Shown: piece after piece, positions 49,201 to 58,560 of the stretch
How positions within the stretch are numbered: the first letter of the stretch is position 1
Layout of the letters: each line of letters starts with the position of its first letter
Origin: Nereocystis luetkeana
Taxonomy: Eukaryota; Sar; Phaeophyceae; Laminariales; Laminariaceae
Length of the DNA stretch: 64,000 nucleotides
NCBI GenBank assembly: GCA_031213475.1
Contig: JARUPZ010000015.1
Location: 9,452,528 to 9,516,527 of the forward strand
Reading direction: 5' to 3'
The notes under the pieces: generated by a model
Seen by the model: only the letters and a program-made list of their open reading frames with translations
What the model was told of the DNA's origin: nothing
Database searches by the model: none
Made by a program: the position numbers and the translations under genes

Positions 49201-52200
49201 CCTCTATCCTAGCACACATCTTGGCCAAGAAAAGGTAGAGTACCCCAATCGTTGCACACATGTTGACGTATATACCAGTCAGTATATTGTACCAGGGTAA
49301 AAGGTTCCCCCTTCGGGATTTTGGCAAAGCCCCGGGGTGTTACAAGCAGAAAAGGGAGTACACAGCCAGCAGGCGTTCGTTCCTCGTATCTGCTACACCC
49401 GTACGTAACCAAGGGGTAGAAATCTACTGTGGAGAAAAAAAAGAGTACCTACCGGGCAAGTACCACCGACAAACCAGCCCAAACGAGTTTATAGTTGCTG
49501 CAGCTCTGTTGGTGTTGGTTGTTGGTGCTGCCACGTCTGATATCGACTCGGACGGTGTTGAAGATGCCGATGGAGGAGGCGCCCGCCGAGGGATCGTGCG
49601 TATGGCGGTCACCGGAAGGCGTAACTTGATATTGATAGTGGTGTTGATGGATGTTGATGTTGGTATTGGTGCTTGTTGCGGTTAAGGTTGAGGTTGCTAC
49701 TGTACGCCTTGGCATTGATCAGGATATTCATAATTATATTTGGTATTTATCTGCCCCACAGTCTGTGACCACAGAATCAGTATCTCTCTAGGATAAGGAA
49801 TCAGGACGGACGCTGGGTGTACTGATGAAGCTGGGTGGGAAGGACGATTTAATGTGAAGACAGCAACATTGATGATGATACTGATCTCACGAGTAACGGC
49901 CACGCAGTGGGTTTATCGTTGTTGTACATTGTGGATTGTTAGTCTCACTCTCAAATTGTTTCGTGTTTTTGTTTCTCGTGACGGTACGGTGTTGCTCGCG
50001 TCCCACTTTGTCCACTCCAGGACGCTCGCCGAAAATTTAGCGGACCTGCCCGGGCTCAAGGAAGGACAGGACATCATCATGCCCTTGTCAAACCCCATCA
50101 AGGCAACGGGGCACTTGCAGGTTGGCCGTGGTTTTGGTGGTGGTGGTGGTGGTGGTGGTGATGGTGTGGGGATTGCTACTACGAGCCGTGCTGTCGTTTT
50201 TGTCGTTGATGTTTCCTCTTCTTAGGGCCACGGAGGATCTTATCCATCCCCTATCCCCGGGTTTCTAGTCGAGTCTAGTCTAGTCTCTAGATATGTTTGC
50301 GGTGGTGGGACGGGTGAGGAGGGGGGCAGAGGTGGTGGTCGGGGGGGAGGGCTGGTGGTGGTGCTTGGGGGGGCGGGGGGGGGGGGAGCAGGCGTCTAGG
50401 AACTATTTCCGTCTCTCTGCGAAACAAAATGTGTCCTTTTGAGGTGGTTGCGTAAGGGTGGTGGTGGTAGTCGCGGTGGTGAGGCTGGTTTAGGTGGTGG
50501 TGGTGGTGGGGGGGGGGGGGGGTAGCGCGTCTTCATTCTGCTGTACATTCCTTGTCGTGTGACAACATGCACGTGTTCCCCCTATTAATAGATGCTGTGC
50601 GATGCCGGGTGCAATGGGGCAAGCTTGTATAAGCGTTCCGAACCTGATTCATTTTATTTTTTTTAATGTTTGACCCTCGACAATGGCCAGCTCAAATAGG
50701 GATCATTCACACATACCCAGAACGTGGGCGTTGCAAATTACTTGCCTGGTATAAAGAAACGAACGAAACCTAATTTGTTCTCTCTTTTTCTTTTTTTGTA
50801 TTTACTTATTTTTGTACCCTGTTTTGGCAGATCTTGTACGGGAACGTAGCGTCAGGGGGCGCTGTGGCGAAGATCACGGGCAAGGAAGGTCTGACGTTTT
50901 CGGGCCTCGCCAAGGTTCGTTACAGTAGATACTGTAGTCTGCCGGGGTGTCAACGTCAGTGTTGTGAACCGAAAGTGAAAAGTGGCTCGATCGGTTGAAG
51001 CTATCATACTGGCACGTGAGACGAGGCCCGTCAGACGTGCTAATATTCTGCAGCAGACAATAATTACAGATACAGCCGTTAGTTGCTGCAATAAAAACCT
51101 TTTTGTAGGATTGTGAAGACACAACTTGTAGCATACGTACAGCTAACGCCACGAGCCATGAGGTATGAGCCTACGTTGCTCAAGGGAGGGCTGTGAAGAC
51201 GAAGAACCATTATTATTATTGTAGGCAGAGGGCGATTGTCGCAGTGCGACAGCAGTGCAGCAAACGAAGAAGTCAGCACTGCCGTCTGCATTCGACATGA
51301 TTTATCCCTCGCAGTCTCGCGGCGCACAGTGCCCTGTGCCCTGTGCGACAACTGCTGGCTGCTGCCTCTGCTGTGCTTCTGTGTGCCGTGCTGCTATACG
51401 TGCTGCTATGCTGTTGCGAGATGTGGGCTGCGTGCTGGCTATGGGCTGTGTGCTGGCTCTGTCGCGTGTGGCGCATGTATCCAAAAATTAAAAATTACAA
51501 AGGGGTTTCCATACAGATATGAAGGCTTTATTGGGGTAGGGGACAGGGGGAAAAAACCGACCGAGAAAAAACGGTTTTCCGGTTTCGGTTTATTTTTCCA
51601 ACCGAAAAACCGACAAATAAAAGTCGGTTTTCGGTTGGAAAAAACGACAAAAAACCGACCGAAAAAAACGAGTTTCGGTTTTCGGTTCACAACACTGGTC
51701 AACCTACATGTACTGACAATACGAAAAAATAGGGCACGTACGCGTAGCATACGATGAAAAATACAAACACGCGTGATTATTGAGCAGTGGTGGGGTGTAT
51801 ATACCAAATCTGTACTCTGGTAGGTGCCCGGGTAACGAAGAGTTTACGTGATGATATCATTATATCGTTGTTGCGATGTTCCTCATTGTCGACGTTCGAT
51901 ATATGTTCCGAAGGTTGGGCCTGCGAGGAGGACATGCTGGAGTCCTTGGTGCGCCCATGAGTAAGGAGATCAAGCCGGGGACGATTCGCTGTTATGCCGT
52001 TCCGATGTTTCGATATTCCGATATTTTGGTCGTTCCCACATCCAGTCACTCAAAAATGATCGTTCCTGTATCCCGATGTTGTTCATTTCGACCATACAAT
52101 ATATTCCGATATTCCGGAGGTTTACCGCTGCGAGGAGGACAGGGTGGTTGGAGTCGTTGGCGGCGCGTAAGGGAGGTCAAGCCGGGCATGGCTCGCTATT

Positions 52201-54229
52201 CCGTTATTCCGATGTCTCAACACCCCGACTTTCAAGTCAATCCGATAGTATCATGCCGCGACTCCGCGATTTCCATTCTGTTCGACCTCCACATACATCC
52301 CAAATGTTCATGATGTTCGTACGTACTGAATCCCGACGTTCCGATGTATCACTATTCCGATATTCATCAGCTCAGCCATTCCGATATTTCCGATGACATA
52401 CTGACGTATTTCCGATATTCCTCAACGTCGACATACGTATACGTATCGTCTCAACACCCCGACTTTCAAGTCAATCGATAGTATCATGCCTTGACTCCGC
52501 GATTTCCATTATGTTCGACCTCCACATACATCCCAAAGGTTTATGATGCTCGTACGTACTGAATCCCGACGCTCCGATGTATCACTATTCCGATTTTCAT
52601 CAGCTCAGCCATTCCGATATTTCCGATGATATACTGACGTATTTCCGATGTTCCTCAACGTCGACATACATATACGTATATATTCCGATGTCCCGAAGGT
52701 CTACGACTGCGAGGAGGACATGTTGGAGTCCTTGGCGCGTAAGGAGATCAAGCCGGGGATGGTGGTGGTCATCCGATACGAAGGGCCGAAGGGCGGGCCT
52801 GGCATGCCGGAGATGCTCACCCCCTCCTCGGCCATCATGGGGGCGGGACTGGGCGACTCGGTGGCGCTCATCACCGACGGAAGATTCTCGGGCGGCTCTC
52901 ACGGGTAATCAACATGCGCGTGTATTATTTCCTGACGAAAAACAACACTACTCACGAGGCATGTTGCGTGCTTTTTTACTGCTTTCACATTTTTATTTTT
53001 ATTTTACATACATACGCGCGCGGTTTTTATATATATATGTAAGTATATTTTATTTTTTCAATTTTGTATTTGGGTTACTCCTGTGGGTAAGTTTTTGTTT
53101 TCGCAGCGTAATTGCGAAGATGGTTCTCGACCGATCTATCCGTGGTACTCACAGCTGGCGTGTTTGTCAAATTTCGATTTTGAATTAAAAAAAAATACCA
53201 CTCTGTACCTGGTCATGAGGACCTTTTCACTTAATAATAGCGTACAAACCTTCCATATGTATGATATTTGGGGACGGAGTAGTATTCGTTTTCTTCCGTT
53301 TTGTGGTTTGCTTTTTTCCGCGGTCAGGGTTATTTCCAATCTGGCAACCTTGATACCTGACTGCCGCTGATTTTGCCTGCTTTTGATTATGGCTGTTATG
53401 GCCTTTGTTCAAAACAGAAACTGAGCATCAGCTACTATTTAATAGTGCAAATACTGAATCGGTCGAACTCACAGCTGACGGACATGGATCAATAGTGACG
53501 TCACACCTCAGATTGATCGTGATCGACTACTGCAGTTCATCTACAGATCATCTATACATCAGATGGATAATATATATCACGATCTACAGAAGATGATCTA
53601 GTTCCTAACCTGCCGTTTTTTAAGAGGTTGTGCATGATCTGTCTATCGTACAGATCCAACCCAGGAAACATATGCTACCGTAGATTGCGCTACAGCAATT
53701 ATAGGGCAATATGAAGGTGCAAGCATCAACAGGCCAAAGCAGATCGATAATCTAGCTTCCCTCAACCGTTTTACTACGGGGGGCCATAGTTAATAGGACC
53801 AAATATTGTTGGTAAAAATGGTTAAATATATAAGTTTTAACGTATACCATAGGTCCTATTAACTATGGTCCCCCGTAATAGTGATGGTACCACAGTCCCG
53901 CTTTTTGGGGGCAAACTACTCAAAATTGAGTGGTTTGTCCCCAAAACGGGACCGCAGTCCCTAGGTGACTGTATGGACTACCAGGTACAGATCATCAAGT
54001 TGTAGCCGATGCTCTGTCCGATGTGTCAATAGTCACCGGTGTACACAGTGGCGGAAACGTCGAGAGAGCATTGACTTGTAGCGACGTTCGACGAAAATAG
54101 ACGAGCAGTGGGGAATTGCTGAATGAACCCTATGCGCGATTGAAAATGAGGGGCAAGTGCCGGCGGGGGGGGAGGGTCGACGACACGCCGGTGACCACGG
54201 CTTGTCCTGAATCTGGAAAGAAAAAACGC

Positions 54230-54262
<33 letters not shown>

Positions 54263-56026
54263 CGATGATGATGATGATGGTGATGGTAATGGTGATGATG
54301 ATGATGATGATGAAAACACAAACACATTATTCGTGTGTTCTGGATGTATGAATCGTGTTTCTCTTTTTCTTTCTTTCCCACGGTCAGGTTTATCATCGGA
54401 CACATCACGCCCGAGGCGCGGGAGGGGGGGACTATCGCTCTGCTGAAGGATGGTGACGCTATCATCATCGACGCGGAGAACAGGACCATCAACACGCTTG
54501 TCTCCAAGGTGTGTGTTGCATTAATTGTATGGGTTGTATGATTTGTGTGATTTGCATGACATGTATTACTCGTATGATTTGCATGATTCGTATCAGTTTT
54601 AAGATTTTGTGATTTGTGTGATTTGTGTGATTTGTGTTCATTCGAATGATTGCACTCTTGAAGGATGGCGACGCTATGCAGTCATTGACGAGAAAAACCC
54701 GACCATCAACACACTAGCATGATTTGTATGAGTTGTATGAGGTGTATGATTTGTAACATATGCACGTTGTGTATGGTCTGTATGGTATATATTGTGTTGT
54801 TACGATACCCCATTTGCAATTCGACGATGTATAGCGCTTGTTTCAAACGTACCATCCGCGTATAAAAGGGAATTAAGAACCCATCAGACAAGGGAGATGC
54901 TATCGATCAGACCTGAATGCACCAATAATAACGCAATACCCCTTATGAAACCTTCTCTTGCGCGGTGAAGATTGCTCTCTACGCGATGACTCCACTGAAT
55001 CCTGACCGACGTTCCACCAATCAAAGGCCAACCTTTAATTACGCCTCAGTTGATCTACATGTGGTGTGTATGAGGTGCACGGATGTGAATGGTGTGTATA
55101 ATGCGTGTGCTTTCATCATGAGCGCGGAGATCAAAACCATCAACAAGCTAGTCACCAACGTGTGCATGGTATGTCTGATTTACACATGCCGGGCCGTGCA
55201 TACGTATTATATATGTCATCGCGTTATTTTGTGAACGTGCCATTGTGCGATTGGCCAGTGCCCCGCAATTATGTCATTGGATGCACACGCTTTCCCTTCT
55301 CCCCGTCCTCCTCCCCATTCAACGCTGTCATCCGTATGCGAGAAAATACGCACAAGGAGCCGAATCCCCCTTCGCAAGCAGTTCTTAGTAGGATGCAGCT
55401 CACCCTTCATCCCACTCGCAGAACACCACACGGTCCTTTGTGGTTGGTGCACGCAATGTCTGTCTGGTCGGTGAAAACTCGACGTGCTCCGTCCCGCCAT
55501 CGTACGTAGGGATGCGAGAGTCTATGGTCATATGACGGCCATGCATGACATGTGTGCTCCCCCCCCGCCCCCTCCCATACATGGGAAACACGTAATATGC
55601 GGCCAAATGTTGGAGGTGTCTGACTTAGGAGTAGGAACGGTGCTTCTTCTCGAAAGGGATGCGCAGTCAATGACCAAGTGCTCAAAGGAAGCAACAAATA
55701 TGTATGCCCCCCCCCCCCCCCTTTCATATACTAGTCTATGGCCATATGACTACGGCCATGCATGATATCGAGTACATCTCTCTTATCGAGTACCCCCAGC
55801 CCCCCCTGCTCCACTCCCTCCTTTCCCCTCCTCTCCTGATCTAACGCCCCCTTTCCCCTCCTCGTGTTCCTTTTTCTCCCCCTCTGTCCTGCTTCCGTCT
55901 CAGGCTGAGCTGGACGCACGGAGGCAAGACTGGACCCCACCGCCGCTGCCAGCGACGAAGGGTACGCTGTTTAAGTACATCAAAAACGTGGCTTCCGCGT
56001 CGGAGGGCTGCGTCACAGACGAGTAG
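37251..56026 (+). CDS. ilvD: Dihydroxyacid dehydratase, plastid-targeted (15 exons)
   Basis: Exons: 37251-37467, 39243-39370, 40239-40307, 40764-40851, 43064-43224, 44226-44330, 45307-45399, 45878-45985, 46690-46842, 48401-48552, 50021-50120, 50831-50914, 52699-52904, 54388-54508, 55904-56026. All are GT-AG and phase-consistent, giving 635 residues. The enzyme dehydrates 2,3-dihydroxy-isovalerate and -methylvalerate to 2-oxo acids for Val, Ile and Leu synthesis. Visible hallmarks: three iron-sulfur Cys, C128 (EGNPCNMH), C201 (GCDKNMPGC) and C273 ([16 protein letters not shown]); the family signatures [11 protein letters not shown] and [12 protein letters not shown]; and the C-terminal [11 protein letters not shown]. 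The first 26 residues form a hydrophobic signal peptide ending PAEA, followed by FVVP: the A-F cleavage motif of heterokont plastid proteins. ATG 37251 is chosen because the upstream in-frame extension has only a GTG and runs into poly-C. The length matches eukaryotic dihydroxyacid dehydratases with a presequence. Several introns carry decayed copies of exon ends. Confidence 0.97.
37441..37800 (+). repeat. Three tandem copies of the exon 1 / intron 1 junction (ilvD)
   Basis: The true junction block starts CACTCCGAATGGATGCATCC at 37441. Decayed copies start CACCCCGAATGGATG at 37591 and CACTCGGAAGGGATGCGCCC at 37707. All three are followed by TTGGATTGG/GATTGG-rich intron sequence. The third retains GCCGCAG-GTGACT, a plausible donor. 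Confidence 0.75.
37866..38000. repeat. Poly-G-ended repeat, module 1, truncated copy
   Basis: GGGGTTACTCATGTCATGCATGG is preceded by a G-run and followed by CCTCGCATCC, GGGACGGAGCACGTCGGGTT and CACCGACCAGGGCAGGCATTG. It stops short of the CTTGTGAGGCGG end seen in full copies. Intron 1 of ilvD. Confidence 0.7.
38001..38888 (+). other. Rest of intron 1 of ilvD
   Basis: A (TTG)n microsatellite at about 38381-38410 and purine-rich G-tracts at 38575-38720 and 38840-38890. No other feature seen. Confidence 0.4.
38889..39070. repeat. Poly-G-ended repeat, module 1, full copy
   Basis: Starts after a G-tract with CACTCATGTCATGTATGGCC and runs through GTCGGTTTGTCACCGACCAG and GGTGAGCTGCAACTTACCGA to CGCTTGTGAGGCGG. 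Intron 1 of ilvD; opposite orientation to the copy at 39918. Confidence 0.75.
39395..39515 (+). repeat. CAG/AGC microsatellite in intron 2 of ilvD
   Basis: Imperfect (AGC)n starting 25 bp after the exon 2 donor. It produces long artefactual Ser/Ala/Leu frames on both strands. Confidence 0.8.
39918..40110. repeat. Poly-C-ended repeat, module 1, full copy, inverted
   Basis: Begins CCGCCTCACAAGCGGTTCTT and contains GGATGCAGCTCACCCTTCAT, CGGTGAAAACCTGACATGCT and the CATGCATGG end. It lies in intron 2 of ilvD and, with the 38889 copy, brackets exon 2 as a large inverted repeat. Confidence 0.75.
41173..41288. mobile_element. Miniature inverted-repeat element, family A, copy 5
   Basis: Begins TATTACGGGGGACCACAG; the right end has decayed (CTACGGCCGCCCTTAGTA). 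A TACCTGGTA palindrome lies inside, at 41232. Intron 4 of ilvD. Confidence 0.75.
42391..42760 (+). repeat. Three decayed copies of the exon 5 acceptor region (ilvD)
   Basis: The start of exon 5 (ATGTCCTTCTCTCTCCAGTC then CGCGACATCATCGCCGA, ATG at 43066) is echoed at about 42401 (ATGTCCTCCCTGTAGTTCAG), 42497 (GTGTTCTTCTCTTTCCAGGT) and 42704 (ATGCCCGCCTGTCTCCAGTC). The copies at 42497 and 42704 go on into recognisable CGCGACATCGCCGCCGA-type sequence. All carry substitutions and soon run into pyrimidine-rich intron sequence. Confidence 0.75.
43225..44225 (+). other. Intron 5 of ilvD with a GTTACCGTTGGCC minisatellite
   Basis: Units of 18-24 bp such as AAGTTACCGTTGGCC and GGTTACCGTCGGCC run at 43235-43295 and again at about 43690-44050. 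The first block starts 10 bp after the donor. A fragment of hairpin family B (AGTCCCGTTTTTGGAGTCCC) lies at about 43529. Confidence 0.65.
44331..45306 (+). other. Intron 6 of ilvD
   Basis: No gene. Loose repetition of GCAGTAG/CTACTGCT words between 44440 and 44930, and one TACCWGGTA at 44679. Confidence 0.4.
45738..45766. repeat. Perfect short hairpin in intron 7 of ilvD
   Basis: The arms GTTACCTGTGAA and TTCACAGGTAAC are exact inverse complements separated by 5 bases (about 12-bp stem). No U-tract or gene start nearby suggests a function. Confidence 0.7.
46142..46240 (+). repeat. Echo of the exon 8 / intron 8 junction (ilvD)
   Basis: GGAGTGCCACAAGGCCGCCATGGC repeats the exon 8 end (true copy at 45941) about 209 bp downstream. 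Similarity continues through a GGGTGAAATGGGGAGG donor-like stretch and GTAGTCTTGC, matching the start of intron 8. Confidence 0.75.
47194..47430 (+). repeat. Echo of the exon 9 / intron 9 junction (ilvD)
   Basis: GTCGACTTCCAATCCGTGAGTGTT repeats the exon 9 end and donor (46831-46850) about 378 bp downstream, with the intron words AGGGATTGCA, TGAGCCCAAACATGTTG and GTGGGTTGCAT following in the same order. This is a tandem duplication of about 240 bp, one end inside coding sequence. Confidence 0.8.
47431..48400 (+). other. Rest of intron 9 of ilvD
   Basis: No gene or repeat recognised. Confidence 0.3.
48766..48863. mobile_element. Hairpin element, family B, copy 3
   Basis: Arms CTGCAGTCCCTTTTGGGGGAC and TTGCCCCCAAAACGAGGCTG flank a short core; the right tail is CTAAAAGGGTTTTAA. 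Intron 10 of ilvD. Confidence 0.75.
48985..49266. repeat. 45-bp minisatellite, about seven copies
   Basis: Units of the form AAAAAAGGTACAGTACCC, TATCGCAGCACACATTTTGAC are repeated head to tail with drift. Intron 10 of ilvD. Confidence 0.8.
49566..49700 (+). repeat. Echo of the exon 10 / intron 10 junction (ilvD)
   Basis: GATGGAGGAGG, GGGATCGTGCGTATGGCGGT and CACCGGAAGGCG copy the last part of exon 10 (true copy 48507-48552) about 1.06 kb downstream. TTGATATTGATAGTGGTGTT-type intron sequence follows, as after the real donor. Confidence 0.7.
50121..50830 (+). other. Intron 11 of ilvD
   Basis: GGTGGT-rich DNA and long G-tracts (50110-50530), then an AT-rich part ending in the acceptor TTTTGGCAG. 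No other feature. Confidence 0.4.
51500..51695. repeat. CGGTTTTCGGTT / AACCGAAAAACCG self-complementary tract
   Basis: Alternating CCGAAAAACCGAC and CGGTTTTCGGTTGG words let the tract fold on itself. Intron 12 of ilvD; its long open frame is an artefact. Confidence 0.7.
51860..52210 (+). repeat. Two decayed copies of the exon 13 acceptor region (ilvD)
   Basis: TGCGAGGAGGACATGCTGGA (51921) and TGCGAGGAGGACAGGGTGGT (52131) echo exon 13 (true copy TGCGAGGAGGACATGTTGGA at 52708). Both include the preceding ATATTCCGA...GAAGGT/GGAGGT splice region and the following AAGGAGATCAAGCCGGGGA / AGGTCAAGCCGGGCATGG. Confidence 0.8.
52215..52680 (+). repeat. 234-bp near-identical tandem duplication in intron 12 of ilvD
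   Basis: TCTCAACACCCCGACTTTCA begins two units at 52215 and 52449 that stay almost identical for about 230 bp, ending ATTTCCGATATTCCTCAACG. The second unit runs into the acceptor of exon 13. Confidence 0.85.
53480..53680. repeat. GATC-rich palindromic repeat, copy 2
   Basis: Shares CCTAACCTGCC and GTACAGATCCAACCCAGGAAAC with the copy at 36180-36420 and is dense in AGATCATC/GATGATCT words. Intron 13 of ilvD. Confidence 0.65.
53771..53880. mobile_element. Miniature inverted-repeat element, family A, copy 6
   Basis: Ends TTACTACGGGGGGCCATAG and the inverse CTATGGTCCCCCGTAATA. Intron 13 of ilvD. Confidence 0.8.
53887..53964. mobile_element. Hairpin element, family B, copy 4
   Basis: Begins 6 bp after the family A copy. 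Arms CCACAGTCCCGCTTTTTGGG and CCCCAAAACGGGACCGCAG. Intron 13 of ilvD. Confidence 0.75.
54225..54315. repeat. GAT microsatellite near the exon 14 acceptor
   Basis: (GAT)n with GGT interruptions about 75 bp upstream of exon 14. Confidence 0.85.
54648..55190 (+). repeat. Two decayed copies of the exon 14 / intron 14 junction (ilvD)
   Basis: The exon 14 end (CTGAAGGATGGTGACGCTAT, then GACCATCAACACGCTTGT and the GTGTGTTG donor) is echoed at 54660-54722 (CTTGAAGGATGGCGACGCTA...GACCATCAACACACTAGC) and at about 55110-55170 (GAGCGCGGAGATCAAAACCA...GTCACCAACGTGTGCATGG). TGTATGA/TTTGTGTGA-type intron repeats follow each. Confidence 0.75.
55366..55782. repeat. Poly-C-ended repeats, modules 1 and 2, clustered
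   Basis: Module 1 (55366-55562, from TTCGCAAGCAGTTCTTAGTA to GGCCATGCATGACATGTGTG), module 2 (55590-55705, with GGAGGTGTCTGACTTAGGAG) and the end of another module 1 (55736-55782). Each stops at a C-tract. Intron 14 of ilvD. Confidence 0.75.
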
Positions 56027-56750
56027 GAAAGAAAAAAAAAAAACGAGAAAAAATCCTCTTCTTAACCCTTTTTCTTACTACTGCGAACGAAAGCATAATG
56101 CCCCGGACTCATTTCGGGTATGTTGTGTCCCCCCAAAAGCGTGGTTACGCCGGCTTCAACCTGAGAACTTCGATACGCGTACGCAGGATTGTTGTTCTAC
56201 AGGCGAGCAGAACAAAAACAAGATGCAGTTTTTGGTGATCTGATCTCTTAACCCACTCGAAACGTTTTCCGGTGTATATGTGCTCGTATACACACGTGCA
56301 TCCGTTTGGTGGGGGTGGGGGGTGGGGGGTGTAGGATACATACTGAGAGAATGAAGGGGCCAACTTATCGATTTAGTAGTATCGATGAGGTTAGGTCCTT
56401 TGTCCAACCAACCAGCTAACACTGCACCAACGTTTCGGAGTTGGAAAAATGTTGTGGGATTTATTTTTCGCGTCAAGTGAGTGAAAAAGTGGTTGAATAT
56501 CCCCCTTAAGGAAATGCACCCTCGATTTGGGGGGTAAGGTACGTAGGGTGGCGGAGTTGGAGTGGAAAAATGTCTCGCGGTGGGGTGAGGGTTGTCCTGT
56601 CCTGGCTCACCGGTTTGACATCTGTTTTTTTATTGTAGTGGGGGGGAGGCGAGGATGTGCGTGGGGGTGGGGGGGGGGGGAGGGCGGATCACATTATGGT
56701 GCTACTGCTGTTGCGCTCACAACCTTTTTTTTTGTCTGGGGCAACCGTTC
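56027..56750. other. 3' flank of ilvD
   Basis: A-rich stretch directly after the stop, then non-descript DNA with G-tracts at about 56310-56330 and 56638-56690. No gene supported. Confidence 0.35.
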
Positions 56751-56754
56751 TGCA

Positions 56755-57060
56755 AGCCTGGCCTGGCCGTGCCTTGCCTTGCCTTGCTTTGCCTTGCTTT
56801 GCTTTGCTTTGCCTGGGCTTGCTTGCCTTGCCTTGCCTTGCCTTGCCTTGCCTTGCCTTGCTTCTCCTTGCCTTGCGTTGCTTTTGCTTGGCGTGTGTTG
56901 GCATGTCATGGCGTGGCCTCGCCTGTTTTGGCTTGACTGGGGTTGGGTTATAAGTGGGTTTTTGCTTGGATTGGCTTCTCTTCACGTGGCCTGGTTTGAC
57001 TCGACCTTGCTTGGTTTGGTTAATTTGGCTTGGCTTGTCTTTGTCCAGCGCGGCCTGACT
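56755..57060. repeat. TTGCC minisatellite
   Basis: (CCTTG)n, purest at about 56760-56870, decaying into TTGGCTTGG-type repeats by 57060. It explains the Leu/Pro/Cys/Ala-rich frames here. Confidence 0.85.
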
Positions 57061-57110
57061 GAGCTTGGCCAGTCCCTATCTTGTCGTTCTAGAACAAACG
57101 AACGGTATGG

Positions 57111-58560
57111 TTGTTTGCTGCGAGCGCACGCGGGGCGAGAGGGGGGGGGGGGGGCGGGGGGGGCTACGGACCTCGCAGACATATTAGCGCAGCGATAAGC
57201 AATGGGCGCTGCCTGCTTGCCTGCCCGTATGCTGTGCATGCTGTGTGCTTGTTCGGGTGCAATTATTGCGCGCGGTATTCGTGCCCTTCTGTTTTCCCTA
57301 TTCAGCAATCAGCCTCGAGAATATCTCGGGTTGATGTCGGTGGTGGTGGTGGTGGAGGGGGGGGGCTGAGGTGTACGGGGAGGTATAGGTCAATCCTACT
57401 GTGGCGTGTTTGATGCCCGCGGTGGTTCAAGACGGCAAAAAATAGTATTCAGAATATTTATTTCGAGCGAACGCGAGCTCTCTAATTCGTACGGCGCCAT
57501 CATATACAGGGACACCCCTTCCGAGATGGCAGAAGCGACCGACCGACGGACCGACTGACCGGGATCCACCAGCACACACACAAGTTGACGACAGCTCCAG
57601 TTATCCTGCTGGGCACGGGTTCTTCTAGCGGCAGCTATACCTGGTACTATCTTGCTTCGTACTGGTATTTTATACCAGCCCCTGGCAGCACACACCGTTC
57701 ATTATGTTGCACTTCGCCGGTGCCAATTGGAGTCTCCGAAATGGACGTAAATCCTACCTGGTATGCCAATTCCACGCTTCACTGTCATCTTTTATAGGGG
57801 GAACCCCGTACCCATCCACCTCGAAAAACACCATAAAGCGGTATAGGAGTAGTTTTTGCGCCAGTTTATGGTATAAGCTCCACATATCGGCGGCTTTTTA
57901 GGCGCGACAAACCTTACGGTAAAAAAACTGCAACTGCAGCAGCTGTAGTGTTGCTTATCGTATGGTCAGGATAACATCGATGTATTTGAAGTGTATCGAG
58001 CGTGGTTTGCACTCCGTCCCCTCTTGTTCCTTGTGCAGATACTACTGAACGAAATGCTAAAACCCGTCGTGATTTTAACCGCAGGTTCGGGTCCTGCCGA
58101 CGACGCCATCTATTAAGGTCTTAGTCCGTTGGGCTACTGGTAAAAAGGATAATCGATCGCTTACCCAATCTTATCCTACGAGTAATAGCAGACAGCTTCC
58201 ATATATCGAATGCTGAAATCGTAGAGTATCATTTTTTTCTCGCTTATCGGTCTCGTTTCGGAGTTCGATCCCCGTTCGATATTCAACACTCCAAGAGTAG
58301 TAACAACACTCACGTGTGAACATTTTTTTTTCTGAGATTTCCCCCATCGCCGGAAGTTGCGAAGGTCGCAAAATTGGTCGAAATTCGATGAGTACTTGTA
58401 TGCATTCAAGTGGTCATGTAGCTTGGAAATCGCAGTTCCTAGCAAGATTGTTTTGCTTTAACATTGCTTGATTCGCCGGATGCCTTCAGAACAAAGGGGT
58501 GAGAGCAACCCCATCCGGGCAGGCGATAACGCCTGCCAGGTATGGAGCTATCCCACAGTA
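57111..58560. other. Intergenic DNA, no supported gene
   Basis: G-tracts (57141-57160, 57340-57367), the second GACCGACC repeat (57508-57575) and TACCWGGTA at 57638 and 57755. A tRNA T-arm-like hairpin at 58081-58097 has no complete tRNA around it. Confidence 0.35.

Noticed and set aside
58056..58110. tRNA-like segment: GCAGG-TTCGGGT-CCTGC T-arm followed by CGACGACGCCA
   Set aside because: The T-arm stem is perfect and the B-box almost matches, but no D-arm or full anticodon arm precedes it, and the only pairing for the acceptor strand is the nearby GTCGTGA. Not a complete tRNA; at most a relic.
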